Source: an archaeon
GTDB taxonomy: Archaea > B1Sed10-29 > JAJSAI01
Assembly: GCA_024274695.1 (NCBI GenBank)
Contig: JAJSAI010000012.1
Span: 1-40,694 of the forward strand
DNA length: 40,694 bases
Reading direction: 5' to 3'
Part shown: piece by piece, positions 18,196 through 25,847 of the stretch
Position numbering within the stretch: position 1 is the first letter of the stretch
How the letters are laid out: every line of letters starts with the position of its first letter
Program-made: the position numbers and the translations under genes
Notes under the pieces: model-generated
Seen by the model: only the letters and a program-made list of their open reading frames with translations
Told to the model about the DNA's origin: nothing
Databases searched by the model: none

Positions 18196-19185
18196 ATGAG
18201 GCTTGGGTTGGTGTTGTTTGGGCTCCTCGTGCTATTGGGAGCAGCCCTTGCAAGCACGGCGGTAGTGTATTCTCCCGACAAGGATTTTGGTTCTGCGAAG
18301 ATGCTTGAAGAAAACGGGTATAGTGTGAAAACCTTCAGCCAAAAGTTCGGGCTGGAGGAACTCAGGGATGCGGAAGTGCTCTTCGTAGACGCGGGAATAA
18401 ACGATATACCCCCGGAAATGTATGTGATATTCAGGGAATACGCGGTGCAAGGGGGAAAGGTGATTATCGCGCTTGACCCTGTGTCCGTAAAAAGCTACTC
18501 CACGTTTGATGAGATCAGCAGAATAGACCCGAGCCTCTGCTATTCAGAACCTTCTCCCACAAAAAAATTCCAGTACTGTACAGAAACAAAAATCTTCGGG
18601 CAGGACCTCGTGACCGGAAAAGCGTATTCCCCAATATCAGAATACATCGGGAAAATAGAGGCAGTGCCCCTGGAAAGCAGTGGAGCACCCCTCGCGTACG
18701 TGGATGGCCAGGAAACCGCCGTGAGAAACTACGTCGGACAAGGGGAGATGATAGTGGCGGGATTCAGGTACTCTCCAGAAACAGAAAAGTTCTTTGAGCA
18801 GCTCATGTTCCCGGGAAAAGCAACAGAACAGACTCCTGTACAGGCCCAGGCAGAAAACCAAGAAAACACGGGCATAATTGCAAGGCCAAAGCCTCCTGAA
18901 ACCGAGAAGAAGATAACCGGAGAAACAATAGCAGTACTGCCTGGAAAAACGCAGGAAGGAGGAAGCATAGTACCAACTGTCGTTGGGCTTGTGTGTCTTG
19001 CAGGAATCCTCGGCTACTTTATCATAACCAGACCGCCACAGCAAAAGCCAGGGCCTAAGAAGACCATCAAAGAACCGGCAAAAACCCCTCCCAGCCACGC
19101 GTCACAAACAACCCTAGTAGACCTCCAGGCACAACAACCTAGGATAACACTACCTCCAAAAGAAAAAGACGAGTTCATCTACTAG
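18196..19185 (+). CDS. Exported membrane-anchored protein of unknown function
   Basis: The 329-residue protein has a signal peptide (1-20, ending in AALAS), an extracytoplasmic alpha/beta domain (about 21-205; strands AVVYSPDKDF, EVLFVDAG, GGKVIIALDP) that resembles the GATase-like/DUF4350 type fold, a low-complexity linker rich in Gln, Glu and Pro, one membrane helix (about 257-277), and a Pro/Lys/Gln-rich cytoplasmic tail. No catalytic motif is evident. Two TATA-like elements (TTTTATAAA, GTATAAAAA) and GGTGA precede the ATG. Confidence 0.75.
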   Translation: MRLGLVLFGLLVLLGAALASTAVVYSPDKDFGSAKMLEENGYSVKTFSQKFGLEELRDAEVLFVDAGINDIPPEMYVIFREYAVQGGKVIIALDPVSVKSYSTFDEISRIDPSLCYSEPSPTKKFQYCTETKIFGQDLVTGKAYSPISEYIGKIEAVPLESSGAPLAYVDGQETAVRNYVGQGEMIVAGFRYSPETEKFFEQLMFPGKATEQTPVQAQAENQENTGIIARPKPPETEKKITGETIAVLPGKTQEGGSIVPTVVGLVCLAGILGYFIITRPPQQKPGPKKTIKEPAKTPPSHASQTTLVDLQAQQPRITLPPKEKDEFIY

Positions 19186-19257
19186 TAAGGACGCCTTCCC
19201 CGCCCTTACGAACCCATCCGCTTCTCTTTTTAAGCAGTTTACCCATTAGAGGACTGC

Positions 19258-19482
19258 ATGTTTGACTGGGAATACTTTAACAAGGAAGTGGACTGGATAA
19301 TAGAGATCCCGAGCGGAAAAAAGATAAGGGACCTCGGGATCCTGCAGAACGTGGAGGTTAATGAGGAGGAGAAAAGAGTATACGTTACCCTCAAGCACCA
19401 CCGGATGGAGCAGTACTTTGAGGAAAGAATAAGGGATATAATCCGGAACATGGGCTACGATCCTGAGGTCGTGTTCGTGTAG
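19258..19482 (+). CDS. Small MIP18/DUF59-like protein
   Basis: The 74-residue protein has the pattern KIRDLGILQNVEVNEEEKRV then YVTLKHH, resembling the strand-turn-strand core of MIP18/DUF59 (iron-sulfur assembly) proteins (DLG.V..VEV...), but it lacks the family's conserved Cys and is truncated around the second helix. Function is therefore uncertain. TATA CTTTTTAAG is centred 28 nt before the ATG, so it is leaderless. It overlaps the convergent ArsR-like gene by 28 nt. Confidence 0.55.
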   Translation: MFDWEYFNKEVDWIIEIPSGKKIRDLGILQNVEVNEEEKRVYVTLKHHRMEQYFEERIRDIIRNMGYDPEVVFV

Positions 19483-19985
19483 TTTCCAGGCCCAGGCGGG
19501 GGACTGAAAGACTCAGGAGGGTATTTAACAGGAGCTGGGCTCGCTCCCTCTGCTATCGTGCTTGCTTTTTCTGGGACAACCAGTTTTTCCCCAGCTTCTG
19601 GAACCTGTTGTCCTGGAACTCTTGTCATCTGAGCGCCTGGCTGCTGCAGGTACACGGTCAGAACGTACAAGAACGAAAGCGCAAACAGCGCGAGCAGTGC
19701 AAACGTGATCATTCTTCGCTTAACCCTTCCTCCGACCACCGTTTCTCCTTTTTCGGTAAGAGAGTAGTACACCCATTTTCTGCCAGTATCCTCCCTGGCC
19801 ACCAGTCCCGCATCAAGCAAGAGCCCCAAGTGTTCTGACACTGTACTCGGAGAAAGACCTGTCTCCCTAGCCAGCTCTGAGAGGGTCTTACGCCTTTCCC
19901 GCAGTGCCTTAAGAATGTTTATCCTGCTGGACACTGCCAAGGCGTTCAGTGCTTTTCTGTCAATAGTGATTTCCTCGCCCTCCAC
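19455..19985 (-). CDS. Membrane-anchored ArsR-type winged-helix regulator with extracytoplasmic tail
   Basis: The 176-residue protein has an N-terminal ArsR-like winged helix (about 8-85: SSRINILKALRERRKTLSEL, then GLSPSTVSEHLGLLLDAGLV), one membrane helix (about 92-113), and a Pro-rich outer tail with two N-glycosylation sequons at the end (NYT, NTT). No metal-binding Cys is seen in the HTH domain. It would sense something outside or in the membrane and act on DNA at the membrane; the signal is unknown. The GTG start is about 28 nt from a TATA box apparently shared with the MAT gene. Confidence 0.8.
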   Translation of the reverse strand: MEGEEITIDRKALNALAVSSRINILKALRERRKTLSELARETGLSPSTVSEHLGLLLDAGLVAREDTGRKWVYYSLTEKGETVVGGRVKRRMITFALLALFALSFLYVLTVYLQQPGAQMTRVPGQQVPEAGEKLVVPEKASTIAEGASPAPVKYPPESFSPPPGPGNYTNTTSGS

Positions 19986-20009
19986 GATAGCAGGTATTAC
20001 AACAGAAAA

Positions 20010-20017
20010 TATAAATA
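20010..20017. promoter_or_regulatory. Shared divergent TATA box (TATAAATA)
   Basis: It lies between the GTG at 19985 and the ATG at 20052. Leftward (TATTTATA) it is about 28 nt from the GTG, fitting a leaderless mRNA. Rightward it would start near 20040, leaving a short leader with GGTGA before the S-adenosylmethionine synthetase gene. No other TATA element is seen. Confidence 0.55.
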
Positions 20018-20051
20018 CCTACGCTTTTTCTTCGGTAGCGGTGAAAACAAG

Positions 20052-21215
20052 ATGAGGGACATTAGGGTATTCGCCGAAAGAGCCGAAAAAAGGCCTTTGG
20101 TGGAGATAGTGGAAAGAAAGGGCCTCGGGCACCCTGACACGATAATGGACAGTGTTTGCGAGGAGATAGCTGTAAAGTTTTCACAGGAGTACGTGAAGAG
20201 ATTCGGCAGGATATACCATTTTAATGCTGACAAGGGCCTTCTCGTGGCAGGAGACGCTGAGATAGAGTTCGGGGGAGGAAGAATAACAGAGCCAGTGAGA
20301 ATGATAATAGGGGACAGGGCTACTATGGAAGTGCACGGCGAGCCCTTCCCCGCAGCAGAAATCGCTGAAAAAACAGTGAAAGAATGGCTGCGTGAGAACA
20401 TACCTCTCCTCGCGGATCATGTTATTGTAGAACCCGCGTTCTCACCCGGGTCTCCTGAGCTCGTGAGCATATTCGAAAAAGAAGGTGTCCTGGGATCTAA
20501 CGACACCAGCGCGGCAGTGGGATACTATCCCCTAACCCCCCTGGAAGAACTGGTCATGAGCACAGAGAAGATGATTAACTCCAGAGAGTTCAAAAAAGAG
20601 TTTCCTGAGACGGGCACTGACGTTAAGGTCATGGGCGTGAGAAGAGGGGACGACATCAGCATCACCATAGCCCTCGCGTTCATCTCAGGAGAAATAGGCT
20701 CTGAAAAAGAGTACTTCAGGAGAAAAAAAGAGGTTGTCTCAAGAATCAGAGAGAACATCGGCGAGAACGTCCACCTGCAGGTTAACACCCTTGACGAGCC
20801 AGGAAGAGGAGTGAAGGGAGTATACCTAACGGTAACAGGAACCTCCGCAGAGTCAGGGGACAGCGGAGAAGTCGGCAGAGGAAACAAGGTGAACGGGCTC
20901 ATATGCCTGAACAGGCCCAGCGGGTCAGAAGCGGCTGCTGGAAAAAATCCTGTCTCGCACATAGGAAAGATATACAACGTCCTCTCTCACGTGATCGCCA
21001 AAGAGATCTGTAAAACCGTTCCAGGAGTGGAGTCCGCGCAGGTCTGGATGATAACCAGGATCGGGAACAGGATAGACGAGCCGCTTGTCTCGGTAAAGGT
21101 AGTGTCCGAGAAAGGGTTTGACCCAGGCGAGGTGGAAGAAGTTATTAACAGGAGGCTTGACAACATCACAGGATTCTGTTCAGAACTGGCCGCTGGAAAG
21201 TACAGAGTATGCTGA
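20052..21215 (+). CDS. mat: S-adenosylmethionine synthetase, archaeal type (MAT)
   Basis: The 387-residue protein matches the archaeal MAT family, only distantly related to bacterial MetK: VERKGLGHPDTIMDSVCEE at about 20-38, HFNADKGLLVAGDAE, and later GRGNKVNGLICLNRP. It makes S-adenosylmethionine from methionine and ATP. Length is normal (about 400). A GGTGA site 12 nt upstream sets the start. The MBL-fold gene follows 13 nt after the stop. Confidence 0.96.
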   Translation: MRDIRVFAERAEKRPLVEIVERKGLGHPDTIMDSVCEEIAVKFSQEYVKRFGRIYHFNADKGLLVAGDAEIEFGGGRITEPVRMIIGDRATMEVHGEPFPAAEIAEKTVKEWLRENIPLLADHVIVEPAFSPGSPELVSIFEKEGVLGSNDTSAAVGYYPLTPLEELVMSTEKMINSREFKKEFPETGTDVKVMGVRRGDDISITIALAFISGEIGSEKEYFRRKKEVVSRIRENIGENVHLQVNTLDEPGRGVKGVYLTVTGTSAESGDSGEVGRGNKVNGLICLNRPSGSEAAAGKNPVSHIGKIYNVLSHVIAKEICKTVPGVESAQVWMITRIGNRIDEPLVSVKVVSEKGFDPGEVEEVINRRLDNITGFCSELAAGKYRVC

Positions 21216-21228
21216 AGGAGTGTCGCGC

Positions 21229-21990
21229 ATGAGAGTGCTTTTCCTGGGAACAGGAGGGGGAAGGTACGTGACCTCCTCCCAGAAACGGGCTACTGGAGGT
21301 ATCGTCATAACTTCTGGAGAAATAAGCTTGATCATGGACCCCGGGCCCTGCTCTTTGTGCAGGATCCTTGAAAGAAGGGTCAACCCGAGGTTTGATGCCA
21401 TGCTCATCTCGCACGGTCACACGGACCATTCTGCGGGAGCAAACCCTGTGATAGAAGCAATGACTGATGGGACAAGGAACAAAAGGGGCGTACTCATCTG
21501 CCCTGAAGGAGTAGTGGGAGGAATGGTTACAGAGTACCACGCCAGCCTGCTGGAAGAGGTAGAGATCGTCTCCCCTGGGGACGTGGTGAAGGTGAAGGAC
21601 ACGACCGTAAGGACCGTGAAAGCAGTCCATTCTGACTCCATGAAGTGCGTGGGGTTCGTGATCAACGAAACAATAGGTTACACAGGAGACACAGGATACT
21701 ACCAGGGCATGGGAAAAGAGTACAAAGGCCTGGACACCCTGATAGTCAACGTGATAAACCCTACAGACAATATCTACGACACGATCATGTCGGTGAAGGG
21801 CGCAGAACTGCTGGCAGGAGAAGCAAGGCCCAAAAGGATGGTGATCACCCACTTTGGGAGGAACATGCTCAGGGCAGGTCCTGAGAACATTGCCGCAAGA
21901 ATCCAGGAGAGGACAGGGGTCAGAACTCTCGCGGCAAAGGATGGCCTGGAAGTAGACCTCTCCAAACGGAGCGTGCTGGAATGGTCCTGA
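21229..21990 (+). CDS. Metallo-beta-lactamase-fold hydrolase
   Basis: The 253-residue protein from the ATG at 21229 has HGHTDH at residues 62-67, a later AVHSDS, GDTGYY and THFG, i.e. the metal ligands of the MBL fold in the RNase Z/arylsulfatase-like arrangement. The substrate is unknown; possibilities include RNA, a cyclic nucleotide or a phosphodiester. A longer in-frame start inside the MAT gene is rejected because AAGGAG sits properly before this ATG and similarity begins here. It is cotranscribed with MAT, and its end overlaps the next gene by 10 nt. Confidence 0.87.
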   Translation: MRVLFLGTGGGRYVTSSQKRATGGIVITSGEISLIMDPGPCSLCRILERRVNPRFDAMLISHGHTDHSAGANPVIEAMTDGTRNKRGVLICPEGVVGGMVTEYHASLLEEVEIVSPGDVVKVKDTTVRTVKAVHSDSMKCVGFVINETIGYTGDTGYYQGMGKEYKGLDTLIVNVINPTDNIYDTIMSVKGAELLAGEARPKRMVITHFGRNMLRAGPENIAARIQERTGVRTLAAKDGLEVDLSKRSVLEWS

Positions 21991-22481
21991 GCCCGGAGCA
22001 AAAAAAGAAGTTCCTGAAAATCGCAAGACCAAGACTAAACAAATGCATTTCGTGCGACGAAGAGGTCAGGAACGAGATCAGGAGAGGGCTCAAGAACGGG
22101 CGTGTTGACGAGAAGGTGCTGTCACTCTTTCCAGACGCGTACCCTGGCGTGTTACGCAGAGTAAAACGAGGAGACCCTGAACCCGTGCTCTCCTATTTCC
22201 TAACAGAGCATAACCTGAAAAGACTTGTCCTCTACAAGCAGACAGGAAGAGAAGAGTACCGGAAGTGCCTCGTCGTCCCAGGAGAGGTGGTCGGAGAAAA
22301 GGACGGCATGCTGCTGATAAGGGCTCCCGACGGTGTTCACACTACCAGAAAGCGGAAGGGATTCAGCAAGGGATCCAAGGTCCTCATACACGACGGAGAA
22401 GTTGTGGACATTCTCACCGAGAAAGAGTACTCTAAGATCAAGAGGATGTACGAAAGAACCCTGAAGTCACTTGAGTCTTGA
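21981..22481 (+). CDS. Unknown soluble protein with N-terminal CxxC
   Basis: The 166-residue protein is not recognised. Near the N-terminus NKCISCDEEV gives CxxC. The middle is helical, and the C-terminal part (about 96-150) looks like a small beta barrel (VVPGEVVGEKDGMLLIRAPD, then GSKVLIHDGEVVDIL), which could be an RNA- or nucleotide-binding domain. It overlaps the MBL gene by 10 nt and the convergent PH-domain gene by 15 nt. It belongs to the MAT-MBL operon. Confidence 0.75.
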   Translation: MVLSPEQKKKFLKIARPRLNKCISCDEEVRNEIRRGLKNGRVDEKVLSLFPDAYPGVLRRVKRGDPEPVLSYFLTEHNLKRLVLYKQTGREEYRKCLVVPGEVVGEKDGMLLIRAPDGVHTTRKRKGFSKGSKVLIHDGEVVDILTEKEYSKIKRMYERTLKSLES

Positions 22482-22925
22482 CAGGATCTCGTCCCTGACT
22501 TTCTCAGGATCCTTAAGGCCCCTGAGCACAACAGCGGGCCGGGAGTAACTGGACCTGGAAAAGACCCTTATGCTCTTGATCCCCAGCATTCTCTCGAACG
22601 GGCCCTCCACCAGCACCACCTCTGTTATTTTACTGTACGGCACTGTCTTCTGTACTCTGAAGACTATACCCTGACTAACCTCAATCCCTCTCCCGGTAAG
22701 CTTGTAGGAGACTGTTTTCACGAAAAAGAAGGCCCAGAGGTACGCGGCAAAAGGAGGGATAGTAAAGCATGCTACGAACAAAAGCAGCGCGGTGCCAAGA
22801 TCAGCGTGCTCAAGCGCCAAAGCCATGACAAGAGGGAGGGAAAAGACTATGAGCACGAGACCGAGGTAAGATCCCAGCTGCTGGAACAGCAGGTCATGCC
22901 TTACAGGCACCTCTTTCTCCCTCAT
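22467..22925 (-). CDS. Membrane PH-domain protein (bPH2/YdbT-like)
   Basis: The 152-residue product from the ATG at 22925 has two membrane helices (about 15-36 and 45-68), then a bacterial PH-like domain (about 75-150) with YKLTGRGIEVSQGIVFRVQK, YSKITEVVL and RVFSRSS, typical of the YdbS/YdbT (bPH2) family. Function in the family is unknown. Longer starts are possible (ATG near 22958) but the TATA-like CTTTTTAAG is centred 26 nt from 22925, favouring this leaderless start. Confidence 0.78.
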   Translation of the reverse strand: MREKEVPVRHDLLFQQLGSYLGLVLIVFSLPLVMALALEHADLGTALLLFVACFTIPPFAAYLWAFFFVKTVSYKLTGRGIEVSQGIVFRVQKTVPYSKITEVVLVEGPFERMLGIKSIRVFSRSSYSRPAVVLRGLKDPEKVRDEILSRLK

Positions 22926-22946
22926 GCATAACAGGAGGAGAGTAAT

Positions 22947-22955
22947 CTTTTTAAG
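22947..22955. promoter_or_regulatory. Symmetric divergent TATA box (CTTTTTAAG)
   Basis: It is centred at 22951, exactly midway between the ATG at 22925 (minus) and the GTG at 22977 (plus), 26 nt from each. This geometry fits two leaderless transcripts from one TATA box. Confidence 0.55.
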
Positions 22956-22976
22956 CATTGTCTTCCTTTGGTTTTT

Positions 22977-23146
22977 GTGAGCCGTAAAAAGGCAAAAGCG
23001 AAGGATCTTGACAGGATCCTGCAAAAAGACAAGCTCGGAAACTGCTGAAGTCACAACTGGAAAAGGAGCTTGAAGAGATTCTGGAAAGGGATCCTGACGC
23101 GCTCAAAAAACTGCTTGAAAAGATTAAGGAGGAGGAAAAGGAATGA
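22977..23146 (+). pseudogene. Small helical gene interrupted by an apparent frameshift
   Basis: From the GTG at 22977 the frame encodes a basic start (SRKKAKAKDLDRILQKDKL) but meets TGA at 23046. In the -1 frame, from about 23036, an uninterrupted amphipathic coiled-coil-like stretch continues (KLLKSQLEKELEEILERD and on) and ends at TGA 23144-23146, overlapping the ATG of the next gene as ATGA. Coupling and promoter placement argue that the two parts are one gene of about 55 codons. Either one base is missing (error or mutation) or ribosomes shift at CGGAAAC. Not a recognised family. Confidence 0.5.
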
Positions 23147-23487
23147 CTGAAGAAAAGGAATCCAGGGAAAAAGAGGAAACCCTTGTGTTCCCAAATGCTG
23201 TTATCGTGAGGGAGCTCAGAAAGTACATAGACAGGGACAAGATAATAAAAAAAGAGGTCAAAATCGCCGTGAACAAGTTCCTTGAGGAAGTGCTTGCAGA
23301 CATCGCGAAGAAAATGAACGAGTTCCCGTACGCTACCGTGGACTACCGGATGTTTCAGGAAGCGATAAGACCGTACAAGAAAGTAGGAGAGCTGGACAAG
23401 GAAAAGGAAAGGCTAAAAGCACACCTTGACGTTATAATCAAGGACTGCCAGAGCATTCAAAGGGACTTGGACGAGAAGCTCTCGTGA
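23143..23487 (+). CDS. Histone-fold-like protein with C-terminal coiled coil
   Basis: The 114-residue protein has an acidic N-tail, then a pattern that aligns with archaeal histones: short helix (PNAVIVRELRKYI), loop, long helix (KEVKIAVNKFLEEVLADIAK), loop with the conserved Thr (YATVD), short helix (YRMFQEAIRPY). A C-terminal coiled coil follows (about 83-113). The usual Arg of the loop-2 R-T pair is absent. This would be a coiled-coil histone variant or a non-DNA-binding histone-fold protein; family assignment is by pattern only. Coupled to the small frameshifted gene upstream. Confidence 0.5.
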   Translation: MTEEKESREKEETLVFPNAVIVRELRKYIDRDKIIKKEVKIAVNKFLEEVLADIAKKMNEFPYATVDYRMFQEAIRPYKKVGELDKEKERLKAHLDVIIKDCQSIQRDLDEKLS

Positions 23488-23501
23488 AAACCCTCTCTTT
23501 T

Positions 23502-23972
23502 TTACACCGTTTTCAGCATTGAGTCCAGACGCTCTAAAATTTTTTCTCCGGTACTGGCATCAAACTCAAGTATTATAACATCAAGGGAGGCTGTAAAACA
23601 CGCTACTCTCCAAACAGGACTCTCCTCCTGGTGAATTGATATTATTTCCTTGGTTATCCTCCTCTTGTATCCCCTGGCTATCCTCCTGGCCTCCTCCAAG
23701 ATCTTTGAAGAAGACGTTCTTACTTCGCTGACTTCCAGCCGTGTCCTGCTCGCGGAAGGGTTTTGAACACCTTCTCTGACCTTGACCTCGCCGGAGACAA
23801 ACACGTTGAGAACATCAAAGGATCTCGGCAGAGAGTAGATGAGCGTCCACGCGTCAGTGCGCTCCCCGTCTGAAGTAATGCACACCGCAGAGGAAAGGTA
23901 GTACCCCCTCTCAAGCCTTTCCCCCAGTTCTTCGTTCTTCTCCGCTTTTTCTAAGGCCTCTTGGAATTCCAT
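23502..23972 (-). CDS. Unknown protein, PepSY-like C-terminus
   Basis: The 156-residue soluble protein begins with a helical segment (FQEALEKAEKNEELGERL). The C-terminus has VACFTASLDVIILEFDASTG followed by EKILE, which resembles the strand-turn of PepSY-like domains (x-V-x-x-D-x-x-T-G-x-I). There is no signal peptide. The assignment is weak. The start codon lies 28 nt from a symmetric TATA box shared with the DUF2070 gene, so it is leaderless. Confidence 0.65.
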   Translation of the reverse strand: MEFQEALEKAEKNEELGERLERGYYLSSAVCITSDGERTDAWTLIYSLPRSFDVLNVFVSGEVKVREGVQNPSASRTRLEVSEVRTSSSKILEEARRIARGYKRRITKEIISIHQEESPVWRVACFTASLDVIILEFDASTGEKILERLDSMLKTV

Positions 23973-23996
23973 GGTATATGGAATAGCATGAAATCA

Positions 23997-24004
23997 TTTT
24001 TATA
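23997..24004. promoter_or_regulatory. Symmetric divergent TATA box (TTTTTATA)
   Basis: It is centred at 24000, exactly midway between the ATGs at 23972 (minus) and 24028 (plus), 28 nt from each. Neither gene has a Shine-Dalgarno. This is the clearest example in the window of one TATA box placed to serve two leaderless genes. Confidence 0.65.
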
Positions 24005-24027
24005 CTTACCCTGAATATACAACGATC

Positions 24028-25842
24028 ATGAGCCAGAAGACGCATGCGGACATAAAAGCAATGAAAGCCACACAGTACCTCAAAGAACTTCCCAGCACCA
24101 GGTTCTCTCTGGCCGGCACTGTTCTCGTTTCTCTTGCTGCCGGGGCTGCTGCCGGCTGGACGTCAGGACTCGGAGTATGGTGGGGAATCAAGGCCAGCGC
24201 CTGGATAGTAATGCTGCCCGCGCTCCTGTCCGCATTCTTTTCCAGCCAGGCTTCCAGGCTCGCCAGCAAAAGACTTAGGACAAAAAGATCCGCGTACCTC
24301 GCGTTCTTCTCGTCACTCATAATCTCCGCGTTTCTACTGCTCGGATCTGTGATCCTTCACCAGGATCCCTGGACAGGAACCAATGTTATACTTTACGGTT
24401 TCGTGTTCGTGCTCGCGTTCAGGGTATTCGTACTAAGGGTAACCCACCCTTACAACATATTCCAGATAATGGGCCTTTCCAGCATTCATTTTTGCCTGGG
24501 GATCCTGGCACTGTACACCTCCCCCCTTCTGGGGGTGATGGCGTGGAACATGCCCGCGCTGACGATACTGGTAAAGTCAGTGGTGTCCCTTCTGGTAATA
24601 TTCGGCGGCATGGTCTTCTTTTTCGCGCTGATAAACGCTCCGATGAAAAGGAACTTCGGAGTGACCTCAACCAGCCTCATAATGTCCTTCATAGAACACT
24701 GGTTTGACAAGACAGACCTGCTGGAAAAGAACCTCAAACCATTGTCAGAAAAAACAGACACTCTTGTGAGCGTTCTCCACTTCAAAACCCGCAGCGGAAG
24801 AGAGGCTGTCCTGCTGACCCCAATCTTGCACCCCGGCCCCTTCGGGTTCGTCGGCGGGGGCAAGCTCACGAAGCACCTGACGGAAAGAATAGAAAAGAGA
24901 ACAGGAGCGACTGTCATAATAGGCCACGGGACTGCAACACACGATCTCAACCCTGTGGACACAGAATCGCTGGACAAGGTGGTCAGGGAAACGTTACAGC
25001 GGCTGAAAAAACTAGAGTACTCCGCTAAAGCAACAGGGCCTGTAAGGGTAAAAGAGGGAGACTATAATCTTTTGGGAATAAAGTTTGACGGCATGATACT
25101 CGGGATTTCAACATTCTCCCCCAAACCCACGGAGGACATTGACACTTCCGTAGGACTCGCGCTAGCGTCCAACATAGGGGGGAACGCGCATAAGGTCATG
25201 TACATTGACGCGCACAACTGCTACAAGACAGGAAAGTACGCGATATTCTCCGGAAGCTCTAAAGTGTTTATGATGCTGAAGGGCGCGAAGAAACTGCGCG
25301 AGAAGATACTAAGAAAGAGACCTGGGAAACTGCGTGTCGGATGGCACGTGGACCCGCTGGAAGGATACACGCTGAAAGACGGTGTGGGGCCCACTGGCCT
25401 TAGGGCGATCGTGATAGAGTCGGGCGGAAAGAAGACCGCGCTGATCGTGTTCGACGCAAACAACATGAAAAAAGGGCTCAGGGAGAAAATCCTCTCCCGC
25501 TTGAAGGAGGAGGGGTTTGACGAGGCTGAAGTGATGACCACAGATTCCCACTGTGTTAACAACGTCCAGGGAGGGGAAAATCCTCTCGGGGAGAGAATAC
25601 CCGAAGAGGAGATCATTGAAAAGAGCGTGAACGCGGCCCTGAAAGCCGCAGAAAACCTTGAGGAAGCAGTAGTGGGAGGAGATGTTTTCAGGGTCAGGGG
25701 CGTGAACGTGTTCGGCCCTCAGAAGGCACCCCAGCTAACAGCCACGATAAACTCTGTTATCGCGATAGCGAAGGTGGCCGGACCTGTTATACTCACCCTC
25801 TCGCTTGCGGTGTCTCTCCTTGCGATAATACTCTTAGGGTGA
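24028..25842 (+). CDS. DUF2070 family archaeal membrane protein
   Basis: The 604-residue protein has about seven N-terminal membrane helices (up to about residue 210), a large soluble domain with HPGPFGFVGGGKL, IGHGTATHDLNP, YIDAHNC and TTDSHCVNN, and a C-terminal helix (about 580-602). This is the DUF2070 pattern, an archaea-specific family of unknown function. The His/Asp-rich motifs in the soluble domain look like a metal or hydrolase site. It is the first gene of an operon with a glycosyltransferase 5 nt downstream, hinting at a role in envelope lipid or glycan metabolism (inference). Confidence 0.9.
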   Translation: MSQKTHADIKAMKATQYLKELPSTRFSLAGTVLVSLAAGAAAGWTSGLGVWWGIKASAWIVMLPALLSAFFSSQASRLASKRLRTKRSAYLAFFSSLIISAFLLLGSVILHQDPWTGTNVILYGFVFVLAFRVFVLRVTHPYNIFQIMGLSSIHFCLGILALYTSPLLGVMAWNMPALTILVKSVVSLLVIFGGMVFFFALINAPMKRNFGVTSTSLIMSFIEHWFDKTDLLEKNLKPLSEKTDTLVSVLHFKTRSGREAVLLTPILHPGPFGFVGGGKLTKHLTERIEKRTGATVIIGHGTATHDLNPVDTESLDKVVRETLQRLKKLEYSAKATGPVRVKEGDYNLLGIKFDGMILGISTFSPKPTEDIDTSVGLALASNIGGNAHKVMYIDAHNCYKTGKYAIFSGSSKVFMMLKGAKKLREKILRKRPGKLRVGWHVDPLEGYTLKDGVGPTGLRAIVIESGGKKTALIVFDANNMKKGLREKILSRLKEEGFDEAEVMTTDSHCVNNVQGGENPLGERIPEEEIIEKSVNAALKAAENLEEAVVGGDVFRVRGVNVFGPQKAPQLTATINSVIAIAKVAGPVILTLSLAVSLLAIILLG

Positions 25843-25847
25843 AAAGA

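Noticed and set aside
23034-23048. Canonical programmed -1 frameshift signal
   Set aside because: CGGAAAC breaks the X-XXY-YYZ rule at the first base and no clear pseudoknot follows; kept only as an open possibility beside simple mutation.
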